Both the position numbers and the translations under genes were made by a program. This document shows positions 1 through 5,065 of a stretch of DNA of 5,065 nt, piece after piece (within the stretch, counting starts at the first letter, position 1; every line of letters starts with the position of its first letter). Location of the stretch: assembly GCA_022843345.1 (NCBI GenBank), contig JALHNW010000188.1, positions 1 to 5,065 on the forward strand, given 5' to 3'. The notes under the pieces were generated by a model. The model was not told the origin of the DNA. It saw only the letters and a program-made list of their open reading frames with translations, and ran no database searches. This stretch comes from Rubritepida sp. (lineage in GTDB: Bacteria > Pseudomonadota > Alphaproteobacteria > Acetobacterales > Acetobacteraceae).

Positions 1-174
1 CAGGCGGCCCAGCAGGCCGAGCAGCGGGCGCGCGAGGCGGCGGATGCCGCGGCCAGCGCCGCGTCGCGCTCCGCCCTGTGGTTCTTCGCCACCATGCTGC
101 TGGCGGCCATCGCCGCCATGCTGGGCGCGCGCGCCGGCACCCGCGGCCTGGTGCTGGCGCACGACCGCAGTTAG
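1..174 (+). CDS. 3' end of an Ala-rich protein with a C-terminal transmembrane helix (partial)
   Basis: The reading frame is open from the first base and ends at TAG 172-174, so only the last 57 residues are present. Residues 1-24 of the fragment are rich in Ala, Gln, Glu and Arg and would form a charged helix or short coiled coil. Residues about 25-45 (from ALWFF to the AAMLG stretch) form one hydrophobic membrane helix, and a short basic/polar tail ends in HDRS. Helix plus a single C-terminal membrane anchor is common in small alphaproteobacterial envelope proteins of unknown role. I do not recognise the family from this piece and assign no function. The gene is convergent with the TRAP binding-protein gene, with 9 bp between stop codons and no room for a terminator hairpin. 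Confidence 0.65.
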   Translation, partial: QAAQQAEQRAREAADAAASAASRSALWFFATMLLAAIAAMLGARAGTRGLVLAHDRS

Positions 175-183
175 AGCGCGGTC

Positions 184-1155
184 CTACAGGGCCTGGAGCC
201 GGTCGTACTGCTGGCGGCTCCAGCCCACGTTCTCGTTGTGCAGGGGCACGCAGGCGGCGCGGAAGGCGGCGCGGTCCGGCTCCTGCACCACCTTGTTCTG
301 GGCGCGGAACCAGGCCGGCAGCTCGCCCTCCTGCGCGCGGATGCTGGCGGTGCAGCGGTCCGCCGCCTGGGCCAGCACCTCGCGGAAGATGCCGCGATCC
401 GCCTCGCTCAGCCGGCGCATGGTGCCGTTGCCGATGATGGTCAGCAGGCTTTCGGTGATGTGGCCGGTCAGGCTGATGTGCGTCTGCACCTCGTGGAACT
501 TCTTGGCCTGGATGGTGGGCAGCGGGTTCTCCTGCGCGTCCACCGTGCCGTTCTGCAGCGCCAGGTACACCTCTGCGAAGGCGATGGGCGTGGCGTTCGC
601 CCCGATGCCGCGCGCCAGCATCAGGTAGGAGGGCGCCTGCGGCACGCGCAGCTTCAGGCCGCGCGTGTCGGCCGGCGTCATGATGCTCTTGTTCGCCGTC
701 ATGTGGCGGTCGCCGTAATAGGTCAGCGCGACGGCGTGGTGGGTGGTCTGCCGGTCGTAGCCCGCCACCAGCTCGCGGTGCAGGTCACTCGCCCGGTATT
801 TCTCGAAATGCGCGAAGTCGCGGAGCGCGTAGGGCGCGTGGGTGATCGCCATCGGGCGGAAGGACGCGCCGGCGAAGGCGACGCCCGTGTAGATGATGTC
901 CACCGTGCCGAGCGTGAGGCCCTGGTTGATCTGCGGCTCGTTGCCCAGCGCGGAGGCGGCGAAGACCTCGATGTTCCAGCGCCCGTTGGTGCGCTCGGCG
1001 ATGGTGCGCGCGGCCCATTGCGCCTCGGTGTGGTAGGCCTCGCCCACCTCGTACACGTGGGCCCAGCGCAGGCGCTGGCCCTGGGCGTGCGCGGCGTTGG
1101 AGATGAAGGGGGCGGCCAGCATGGCGCCCAGGCCGAGGCCGCGGCGGGTGATCAT
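184..1155 (-). CDS. dctP: TRAP transporter substrate-binding protein, DctP family
   Basis: This 323-residue periplasmic protein should bind an organic or sugar acid and deliver it to a TRAP DctQ/DctM membrane pair. The N-terminus has T3-R4-R5 followed by a Gly/Leu/Ala-rich core and AHA before Q25, which gives a leader cleaved near residue 24; the paired Arg suggests Tat export. The mature protein opens with LRWAHVYEVGE and has the DctP landmarks. R150 (YYGDR) and R170 (LKLRVP) are 20 residues apart, matching the spacing of the two ligand-pocket Arg of SiaP. FAEVYLALQNGTVDAQENPL (192-211) is the hallmark segment, with N210 at the usual ligand position. The start is ATG 1155, because it gives a proper leader and has AGGGAG 10 nt upstream; an upstream in-frame ATG (1410) lies inside the divergent dehydratase gene. 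Cys268 and Cys302 could form a disulfide. No dctQ/dctM lies beside it, so it is an orphan within this window. The divergent dehydratase hints at a sugar-acid ligand; the ligand itself cannot be read from sequence. Confidence 0.93.
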   Translation of the reverse strand: MITRRGLGLGAMLAAPFISNAAHAQGQRLRWAHVYEVGEAYHTEAQWAARTIAERTNGRWNIEVFAASALGNEPQINQGLTLGTVDIIYTGVAFAGASFRPMAITHAPYALRDFAHFEKYRASDLHRELVAGYDRQTTHHAVALTYYGDRHMTANKSIMTPADTRGLKLRVPQAPSYLMLARGIGANATPIAFAEVYLALQNGTVDAQENPLPTIQAKKFHEVQTHISLTGHITESLLTIIGNGTMRRLSEADRGIFREVLAQAADRCTASIRAQEGELPAWFRAQNKVVQEPDRAAFRAACVPLHNENVGWSRQQYDRLQAL

Positions 1156-1165
1156 CGGACGGGTA

Positions 1166-1171
1166 CTCCCT
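1166..1171 (-). promoter_or_regulatory. Ribosome binding site of the TRAP binding-protein gene
   Basis: On the minus strand AGGGAG lies 10 nt before ATG 1155. It supports this start over the longer in-frame extension to 1410. Confidence 0.65.
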
Positions 1172-1256
1172 GACGAGTTGTTCTTGTGCGCCCCATGCTG
1201 CGGGAGGTGCGGCCCCTTCCGCAAGGGCATCGCGCGCGCCACCATGGCCCCCAAAC

Positions 1257-1265
1257 GAGGGAGGG
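1257..1265 (+). promoter_or_regulatory. Ribosome binding site of the UxaA-family dehydratase gene
   Basis: GAGGGAGGG ends 8 nt before ATG 1274. It decides the start against in-frame ATGs at 1097 and 1244, which lack such a site; the 1097 start would also run through the 5' end of the divergent dctP gene. Confidence 0.75.
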
Positions 1266-1273
1266 CACGCGCC

Positions 1274-2800
1274 ATGGACAGCAACCCGGTCATCCGCCTG
1301 CACGAGGGCGACGGCGTCGTCATCGCCCGCCGCCCGCTGGCCGAGGGCACGCCCGTGGCCCCCAACGTGCTGGCCCGCGCGCGCATCCCGGCCGGGCACA
1401 AGGTCGCCACCCGCGGCCACGCCCCGGGCGAGGAGATCCGCCGCTACGGCCAGGTGATCGGCTTCGCGACGCAACCCATCGCGCCCGGCGAATGGGTGCA
1501 CGTGCAGAACTGCGCCATGGGCGACTTCTCCCGCGACTACGCGTACGGCGCGGAACGGCGGCCCACCGACTACGTGGCGGTGCCGGAGCACTTCATGGGC
1601 TTCCGCCGCGCGCATGGCCGGGCGGCGACGCGCAACAGCATCGGCATCATCACCTCCGTCAACTGCGCCGCCCACGTGGCCGACCTGATCGCGCGGCACT
1701 TCGCGCGCGACCCCTTCGGCGAGGGGCCGGGCCGGCTGGACGCCTTCCCCCACGTGGACGAGGTGGTGGCGCTGACCCACAAGACCGGCTGCGGCATGAC
1801 AGAGGGCGAGCCGCTGCGCGTGCTGCGCCGCACGCTGGCCGGCTTCGCGCGGCACCCCAACTTCTCCCACGTCATCGCCATCGGGCTGGGCTGCGAAGTG
1901 AACCAGCTGGGCGGGCTGCTGGAGGAGCAGCGCCTGGCCGGCCGCCTGCGGACGCTGACGATCCAGGACGAGGGCGGCACGCGCAAGACGGTGGAGCGCG
2001 GCATCGCCTTCGTGCGCGAGGTGCTGGCCGAGGCGAACGCCGCGCGGCGCGAGCCGGTGCCGGCGAGCGAGCTGTGCGTGGCGCTGCAATGCGGCGGCAG
2101 CGACGGCTATTCCGGCATCAGCGCCAACGTCGCGCTGGGCCACGCGTCGGATTTGGTGGTGCGGCACGGCGGCACCGTGATCCTGAGCGAATCCCCCGAG
2201 ACCTACGGCGCCGAGCACCTGCTGACGCGGCGCGCCGTGACGCGCGAGACGGGCGAGAAGCTGGTGGAGGTGATGCGCTGGTGGGAGGAATACACGGCGC
2301 GCGAGGGTGCCGAGATGAACAGCAACCCCAGCCCCGGCAACAAGGCCGGCGGGCTGACGACCATCCTGGAGAAGTCGCTCGGCGCCATGGCCAAGGCGGG
2401 CACGACGGAGCTGGTGGACGTGGTGCGCTACGCCGAGGCGGTGACGGCTCGCGGCTTCGTGTTCATGGACACGCCCGGCTACGACCCGGTGGGGGCGACG
2501 GGGCAGGTGGCGGGCGGGGCGAACCTGATGTGCTTCACCACCGGGCGCGGCAGCGTGTTCGGCATGAAGCCCGCGCCGTCACTGAAGCTGGCGACGAACA
2601 CGGCGATGTTCTCGCGGATGGAGGAGGACATGGACATCAATTGCGGGACGGTGCTGGACGGAAGCGAGAGCGTGGAGGAATGCGGGGCGCGGATCTTCCG
2701 GCACATGCTGCGGGTGGCGTCTGGCGAGAAGACGAAGAGCGAGGCGATGGGGTTCGGGGATGCGGAGTTCGCACCTTGGGTGCTCGGGGCGACGATGTAA
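1274..2800 (+). CDS. uxaA: UxaA-family sugar-acid dehydratase (altronate/galactarate dehydratase type)
   Basis: This 508-residue cytoplasmic enzyme should be an iron-dependent hydro-lyase that removes water from a sugar acid to give a 2-keto-3-deoxy acid, as UxaA does with D-altronate and GarD with D-galactarate. Residues 1-80 form the SAF domain (LHEGDGVVIA at 9-18, GHKVATR at 41-47, GEWVHVQN at 72-79). The catalytic part follows: GFRRAHGRAATRNS (109-122), HKTGCG (169-174), GLGCEVNQ (204-211), IQDEGGTRKTVERG (230-243), QCGGSDGYSGISAN (272-285), NPSPGNKAGGLTTILEKSLG (351-370), FMDTPGYDPVGATGQ (397-411), FTTGRGSVFG (421-430) and EDMDINCG (451-458). The length matches the family, and all its signature blocks and their cysteines are intact. 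The exact substrate (altronate, galactarate or another aldonate/aldarate) is not settled by sequence; the symbol is a family label. It is divergent from dctP, which fits import followed by dehydration of a sugar acid. Confidence 0.93.
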   Translation: MDSNPVIRLHEGDGVVIARRPLAEGTPVAPNVLARARIPAGHKVATRGHAPGEEIRRYGQVIGFATQPIAPGEWVHVQNCAMGDFSRDYAYGAERRPTDYVAVPEHFMGFRRAHGRAATRNSIGIITSVNCAAHVADLIARHFARDPFGEGPGRLDAFPHVDEVVALTHKTGCGMTEGEPLRVLRRTLAGFARHPNFSHVIAIGLGCEVNQLGGLLEEQRLAGRLRTLTIQDEGGTRKTVERGIAFVREVLAEANAARREPVPASELCVALQCGGSDGYSGISANVALGHASDLVVRHGGTVILSESPETYGAEHLLTRRAVTRETGEKLVEVMRWWEEYTAREGAEMNSNPSPGNKAGGLTTILEKSLGAMAKAGTTELVDVVRYAEAVTARGFVFMDTPGYDPVGATGQVAGGANLMCFTTGRGSVFGMKPAPSLKLATNTAMFSRMEEDMDINCGTVLDGSESVEECGARIFRHMLRVASGEKTKSEAMGFGDAEFAPWVLGATM

Positions 2801-2805
2801 GACCG

Positions 2806-2812
2806 AGTGTAC
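2806..2812 (+). repeat. Left copy of the AGTGTAC direct repeat at the island edge
   Basis: AGTGTAC followed by ATG lies 6 nt after the dehydratase stop codon, where GC-rich sequence gives way to AT-rich sequence. Its partner is at 3775-3781. It may be a target-site duplication. Confidence 0.4.
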
Positions 2813-2823
2813 ATGAAATAAAA

Positions 2824-2840
2824 AACTCAGAAAGTGAGTT
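2824..2840 (+). other. Small hairpin just upstream of the island gene's start
   Basis: AACTCA and TGAGTT form a perfect 6-bp inverted repeat with the 5-nt loop GAAAG, ending 3 nt before ATG 2844. In the mRNA it would sit against the ribosome binding site and might limit initiation. Read on the minus strand the stem is followed by a T-rich run, like a weak terminator, but no minus-strand gene is seen to need one. The stem has only two G:C pairs. Confidence 0.35.
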
Positions 2841-2843
2841 AGG

Positions 2844-3749
2844 ATGAAAATGAAAAAGACAATCTTAAATTACATAACGTTTTACAAGAGTATGATAGAG
2901 GTCATATTTTGGGTAATTATATCAATTTTGTTGATTGCAGAACCGTTTTTGTTGACAGATTGGCAAACGATAGCTAGTTCCATAGGTCAGTTTGTTGACA
3001 AATTCACCAGTAATTTTCTATTGGGAATAACTGTTATAGTCGCAATAACAATGTTTTTTCTGGCTTCTGGCTCACCGCCCATTTCATTCTTTTTTTCCTG
3101 GCTTAGAGACAAGAAAAAATTAGGGGATTTACGAAAAAAAGAAATCTCGGAGGATATAAGAGCGGATTTTTTCCACACAGAACCAGACCATATATTTGCA
3201 GCAATTTATCGATCTTCGAATTTTAGCGCTTTAGAGTTAATTTCGTACCAATGCGCTATTCACAGGCGGCAAGCATACAGATCTTTTATAACCTCAATGC
3301 TTTTTATAGTAGGCGGAATATCTACTGCAATCTTAGGCGGGATGTTACTTCTAGTTTATAAATCTCGAATAATTATCAAAGAAGAAGCAACTTGGTCAGT
3401 ACTATTGTCAAGTTTCACAGGATTAGCAGTATTTGTATTTGTAGAATTGGTCGCACTTTTTTTATTGAAGCAATTTCGATCTGCAATGGACGACTTCAAA
3501 TATTTTGACACTGTTGCTAGATTGAAATTCGATCATTTGATTGCTTTAAAGATATGCGTGGATAACGATGGAAAAATAAGTCTAGATGATTTTATCAAGG
3601 TCAACGAAAATTTCAAAGAAAATAGTATACTGTCGGCGGGAAGCACGACGGAGCTTGTTCAGCTGAGGAACGCTCAAAGAGGAGATATGGAGGATCTAAT
3701 AAGATCAGTTGAGAGTTTGATTAGAACTACGAAAGATAAAACAAAATAA
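2844..3749 (+). CDS. Four-helix membrane protein, candidate TRADD-N-associated 2TM domain (conflict-system type)
   Basis: This 301-residue protein is not securely recognised. Hydrophobic helices lie at about 17-37, 57-75, 149-171 and 184-208. The first pair is followed by a Lys/Arg/Glu-rich cytoplasmic-looking stretch (86-107). The second pair, starting RRQAYRSF (141-148) and ending FLLKQF with a helical tail (to about 237), resembles in layout and residue pattern the two-helix domain described next to TRADD-N domains in bacterial conflict systems. This is a pattern match from memory, not a search result. After helix 4 comes DNDGKISLDDF (240-250), which is EF-hand-like but has Cys238 at the first ligand position. 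The C-terminus (268-298) is a charged amphipathic helix. No enzyme motif or leader peptide is visible. ATG 2850 is an alternative start and has AGGA at 2841-2844 with better spacing than ATG 2844 has. Composition and codon use differ sharply from the neighbours, pointing to transfer. The promoter is unclear; transcription may enter from the dehydratase gene 43 bp upstream. Confidence 0.85.
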   Translation: MKMKKTILNYITFYKSMIEVIFWVIISILLIAEPFLLTDWQTIASSIGQFVDKFTSNFLLGITVIVAITMFFLASGSPPISFFFSWLRDKKKLGDLRKKEISEDIRADFFHTEPDHIFAAIYRSSNFSALELISYQCAIHRRQAYRSFITSMLFIVGGISTAILGGMLLLVYKSRIIIKEEATWSVLLSSFTGLAVFVFVELVALFLLKQFRSAMDDFKYFDTVARLKFDHLIALKICVDNDGKISLDDFIKVNENFKENSILSAGSTTELVQLRNAQRGDMEDLIRSVESLIRTTKDKTK

Positions 3750-3774
3750 AATAGGAATTATAACAGCTGAATCT

Positions 3775-3781
3775 AGTGTAC
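3775..3781 (+). repeat. Right copy of the AGTGTAC direct repeat at the island edge
   Basis: AGTGTAC followed by C and ATG lies 25 nt after the island gene's stop codon, where composition begins to return to GC-rich. The similarity to the left copy extends over AGTGTAC(C)ATG with one inserted base. Confidence 0.4.
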
Positions 3782-3884
3782 CATGCAAAGCCACCTCTTA
3801 CTCACCCGCAATAAGGAAACCCGCCGCAAAACCACCCCAGCGGGGGAGTGACGAACCCCACCACCCGCGGCAAGCTTCCCCGCA
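3782..3884 (+). promoter_or_regulatory. Leader region upstream of the dehydrogenase gene
   Basis: This stretch joins the island's right edge to ATG 3885 and moves from AT-rich to C-rich sequence. It holds two competing short stems: CCCGC (3820-3824) with GCGGG (3840-3844), and CCCC (3835-3838) with GGGG (3842-3845) around an AGC loop. Neither is followed by a T-run in either direction, so a terminator is unlikely. The only purine-rich Shine-Dalgarno-like run, GGGGGAG at 3842-3848, is too far from ATG 3885 to serve it. No promoter is clearly visible. Confidence 0.3.
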
Positions 3885-4886
3885 ATGAACACCGTCCTCG
3901 AACCCGAATCCCTCTACCCCGACACCGCGGTCGAGGAAGGCATCCTCGCCCCCACCACCCGCCTCATCCGAGGCACCTGCAAGGCCTCCCTCGCCGAGCT
4001 CCCCCAAGAGTTCTGCGACCAGGCCGACGCGCTCATGACGCTCCGCATGGCCGTCCCCAAGGAAGCGCTCGACCGCTTTCCCAAGCTCAAATACGTCCTC
4101 CGCATGGGCGTGGGCTATGACCGCGTGGACCGCGCCGAATGCGCCCGCCGCGGCATCCTCGTCGCCAACATCCCCGACTACGGCACGCAGGAGGTGGCGG
4201 AAACGGCCATCACCCTCGCCCTCTCCCTGCGCCGCGGCCTGGTCCTCTACCACGACGCCATGCGCGCCGACCCGCCCATCCCCTGGGGCGTCCAGCGCAG
4301 CACGATCGTGCGAAGGCTGGAAACCCAGACCTTCGGCGTCCTCGGCCTCGGCCGCATCGGCACGGCCGCCGCCTTGCGGGCCAAGGCGCTCGGCTTCCGC
4401 GTGGTGTTCTTCGACCCCCACCTCCCCAACGGCGCCGACCGCGCGCTCGGCATCACGCGCGCGCCGAGCCTGGAGGCGCTGCTGCGCCAATCCGACGTGC
4501 TGTCCGTTCACTGCCCGCTCACCCGCGCCACCCGCGGCCTGGTGGGCGCCGCCGAGCTGGCCCTGCTGCCGCAGCACGCCGTGGTGGTGAACACGGCGCG
4601 GGGGCCCATCCTGGACCTGGACGCGCTGGAAGCCGCGCTGCGCGACGGCCGCCTCGCCGGCGCGGGCCTGGACGTGCTGCCCGTCGAACCCCCGGTGCCC
4701 GAGCCCGCCCTGCTGCGCGCCTACCGCGCCCGCGAGCCGTGGCTGGGAGGCCGCCTCGTCATCCTCCCCCACATCGCCTTCCACAGCCCCGAGGCGTGGG
4801 ACGACATCCGCACCAAATCCGCCGAAACCATGCGCGACCTGCTGGCGGGCCTGCGCACCAACGTCATCCCGCCAGACAGCGACTGA
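3885..4886 (+). CDS. D-isomer-specific 2-hydroxyacid dehydrogenase, CtBP-like
   Basis: This 333-residue cytoplasmic oxidoreductase should interconvert a 2-keto acid and a D-2-hydroxy acid with NAD(P). The catalytic domain (about 1-100 and 300-333) surrounds the nucleotide-binding domain. The Rossmann loop is GLGRIG (154-159), and D177 at the end of the next strand (VVFFDP) favours NAD over NADP. The catalytic set is complete: R239 in NTARGP, E268 in LPVEPP and H296 in LPHIAFHS. The segment VLRMGVGYDRVD (71-82), the PDYGTQEVAETA stretch (97-108) and the HxAFHS ending of the active-site loop resemble the CtBP-like branch, whose bacterial substrates are mostly unknown. ATG 3885 is the only ATG after an in-frame stop at 3849; no Shine-Dalgarno site lies close to it. 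The 3' end overlaps the convergent racemase gene. Its position downstream of the dehydratase suggests, but does not prove, a role in organic-acid metabolism. Confidence 0.92.
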   Translation: MNTVLEPESLYPDTAVEEGILAPTTRLIRGTCKASLAELPQEFCDQADALMTLRMAVPKEALDRFPKLKYVLRMGVGYDRVDRAECARRGILVANIPDYGTQEVAETAITLALSLRRGLVLYHDAMRADPPIPWGVQRSTIVRRLETQTFGVLGLGRIGTAAALRAKALGFRVVFFDPHLPNGADRALGITRAPSLEALLRQSDVLSVHCPLTRATRGLVGAAELALLPQHAVVVNTARGPILDLDALEAALRDGRLAGAGLDVLPVEPPVPEPALLRAYRAREPWLGGRLVILPHIAFHSPEAWDDIRTKSAETMRDLLAGLRTNVIPPDSD

Positions 4887-5065
4887 GCGCCAGGGACAGC
4901 CCCACGCACGGCGCCTGCACGGCGCGCGCGCCGGGCGCGGCGTGCGGCAGCTCCGCCAGCGTTTCCTCCAGGCAATCCAGTACCGGCACCCCGGGCAGCA
5001 GCGGCCGCAGCCGCGCGGCCAGCCCCACCAGCCCGGCGCCGCCCAGCACCACGCAGGCGCTGCCG
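4864..5065 (-). CDS. Asp/Glu/hydantoin racemase-family protein, C-terminal part (partial)
   Basis: The minus-strand frame is open to the window edge and ends at TGA (4866-4864), giving the last 66 residues. It starts GSACVVLGGAGLVGLAARL, followed by GVPVLDCLEETLAEL. This is the typical end of the Asp/Glu racemase fold: a buried strand, the LG(C/G)AG turn, a helix, then a PV(I/L)D strand and a helix. Members racemise amino acids or hydantoins or act on related dicarboxylates, usually with two cysteines, the second commonly in the LGC turn. Here that turn reads LGG, with Cys at fragment residue 4 and in the LDC segment, so the chemistry cannot be inferred. The N-terminal part with the first catalytic residue is outside the window. 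The gene overlaps the dehydrogenase gene tail to tail by 23 bp. Confidence 0.75.
   Translation of the reverse strand, partial: GSACVVLGGAGLVGLAARLRPLLPGVPVLDCLEETLAELPHAAPGARAVQAPCVGLSLALSRCLAG

Larger units (their letters stand above)
1156..1273. promoter_or_regulatory. Divergent control region between dctP and the UxaA-family gene
   Basis: These 118 bp separate two start codons that point away from each other, so both promoters and any shared operator should lie here. I see no convincing -35/-10 pair for either direction. The clearest structure is CCCTT-CCGC-AAGGG at 1214-1227, which extends to a GCC(C)CTT/AAGGGC stem with one bulged C at 1212-1228. It could be an operator half-site pair or a leader hairpin of either transcript. 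The role is inferred from gene orientation; no regulator gene is visible. Confidence 0.4.
2806..3781. mobile_element. AT-rich single-gene island, probably horizontally acquired
   Basis: Base composition falls abruptly just after the dehydratase stop codon and rises again after about 3785. The 60-base stretch at 2881 is 28% GC and that at 3301 is 35%, against 78% at 1681. The island holds one gene, with many ATA, TTA and AGA codons that the flanking genes avoid. AGTGTAC occurs at both edges (2806-2812 and 3775-3781) in direct orientation, each copy soon followed by ATG. This resembles an insertion footprint, although 7 bp could match by chance. There is no transposase, integrase, tRNA or long terminal inverted repeat in the block, so the mechanism of entry is unknown. 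The composition shift is directly visible; transfer is inference. Confidence 0.6.

Noticed and set aside
238..1173. Plus-strand open frame (311 codons) opposite dctP
   Set aside because: It is the antisense shadow of a clear TRAP binding protein, rich in Arg, Val, Gly and His and without motifs.
1097..1273. Extending the dehydratase upstream to an ATG at 1097
   Set aside because: The extra 59 residues are Arg/Pro-rich, unlike a SAF domain start, and overlap the dctP 5' end; ATG 1274 follows GAGGGAGGG.
1156..1410. Extending dctP upstream to an ATG at 1410
   Set aside because: This would add 85 residues before a good leader peptide and run through the divergent dehydratase start; ATG 1155 has a well-placed AGGGAG.
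785..2218. Long open frame on the minus strand (477 codons) opposite the dehydratase
   Set aside because: It is antisense to a strongly recognisable enzyme, crosses the dctP start in another frame, and is a low-complexity His/Arg/Ala/Gly-rich translation typical of GC-rich shadow frames.
2816..2840. Minus-strand intrinsic terminator (AACTCA/TGAGTT stem plus T-rich tail)
   Set aside because: No minus-strand gene lies to its right before the racemase about 2 kb away, and the stem has only two G:C pairs; it is recorded as a hairpin only.
2806..3785. Classical insertion sequence
   Set aside because: The single encoded protein is a membrane protein without a DDE, HUH or recombinase signature.
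2834..3805. Imperfect terminal inverted repeat GTGAGTTA / TTACTCAC bounding the island
   Set aside because: Seven of eight bases match, but the copies do not sit symmetrically with the AGTGTAC repeats, and no transposase accompanies them; probably chance.
3798..4784. Long open frame on the minus strand (328 codons) opposite the dehydrogenase
   Set aside because: The translation is Gly/Ala/Glu/His-rich without any fold or motif, and the plus strand has a complete dehydrogenase with all catalytic residues.
1..5065. tRNA, rRNA, CRISPR array or riboswitch
   Set aside because: No cloverleaf, conserved rRNA segment, regularly spaced repeat or recognised aptamer core was seen on either strand; all gene-free gaps are about 135 bp or shorter.

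Overview
The window comes from a GC-rich proteobacterial chromosome. The strong third-position G/C bias, the TRAP periplasmic binding protein with an RR-type leader and the sugar-acid and hydroxyacid enzymes fit an alphaproteobacterium of the Acetobacteraceae/Roseomonas kind. That placement is inferred from style only, since no marker gene is present. Sampled coding stretches are about 75-80% GC. One block (about 2806-3785) is strikingly AT-rich; two sampled 60-base stretches are 28% and 35% GC.

Layout, left to right: (a) 1-174 (+) is the 3' end of a gene for an Ala-rich protein with one membrane helix. (b) 184-1155 (-) encodes a complete DctP-type TRAP substrate-binding protein with a leader peptide; it is convergent with (a) and 9 bp away. 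(c) 1156-1273 is a 118-bp divergent control region. (d) 1274-2800 (+) encodes a complete UxaA-family (altronate/galactarate-type) sugar-acid dehydratase with an N-terminal SAF domain. (e) 2806-3781 is an AT-rich island bounded by a 7-bp direct repeat (AGTGTAC). It carries one gene, 2844-3749 (+), for a four-helix membrane protein whose second helix pair resembles the TRADD-N-associated 2TM domain known from predicted bacterial conflict systems, followed by an EF-hand-like loop. (f) 3885-4886 (+) encodes a CtBP-like D-2-hydroxyacid dehydrogenase with a complete catalytic set. (g) 4864-5065 (-) is the 3' end of an Asp/Glu/hydantoin racemase-family gene that overlaps (f) tail to tail by 23 bp.

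The GC-rich genes read as a small acid-catabolism neighbourhood. A binding protein that captures an organic or sugar acid sits divergent to a dehydratase acting on aldonate/aldarate-type sugar acids, with a 2-hydroxyacid dehydrogenase downstream. The membrane and channel subunits of the TRAP transporter are not in the window. Without the AT-rich island the dehydratase and the dehydrogenase would lie about 110 bp apart on the same strand, so the island may have been inserted between genes that were once neighbours. The island gene looks horizontally acquired and is the part of the window most likely to be undescribed.
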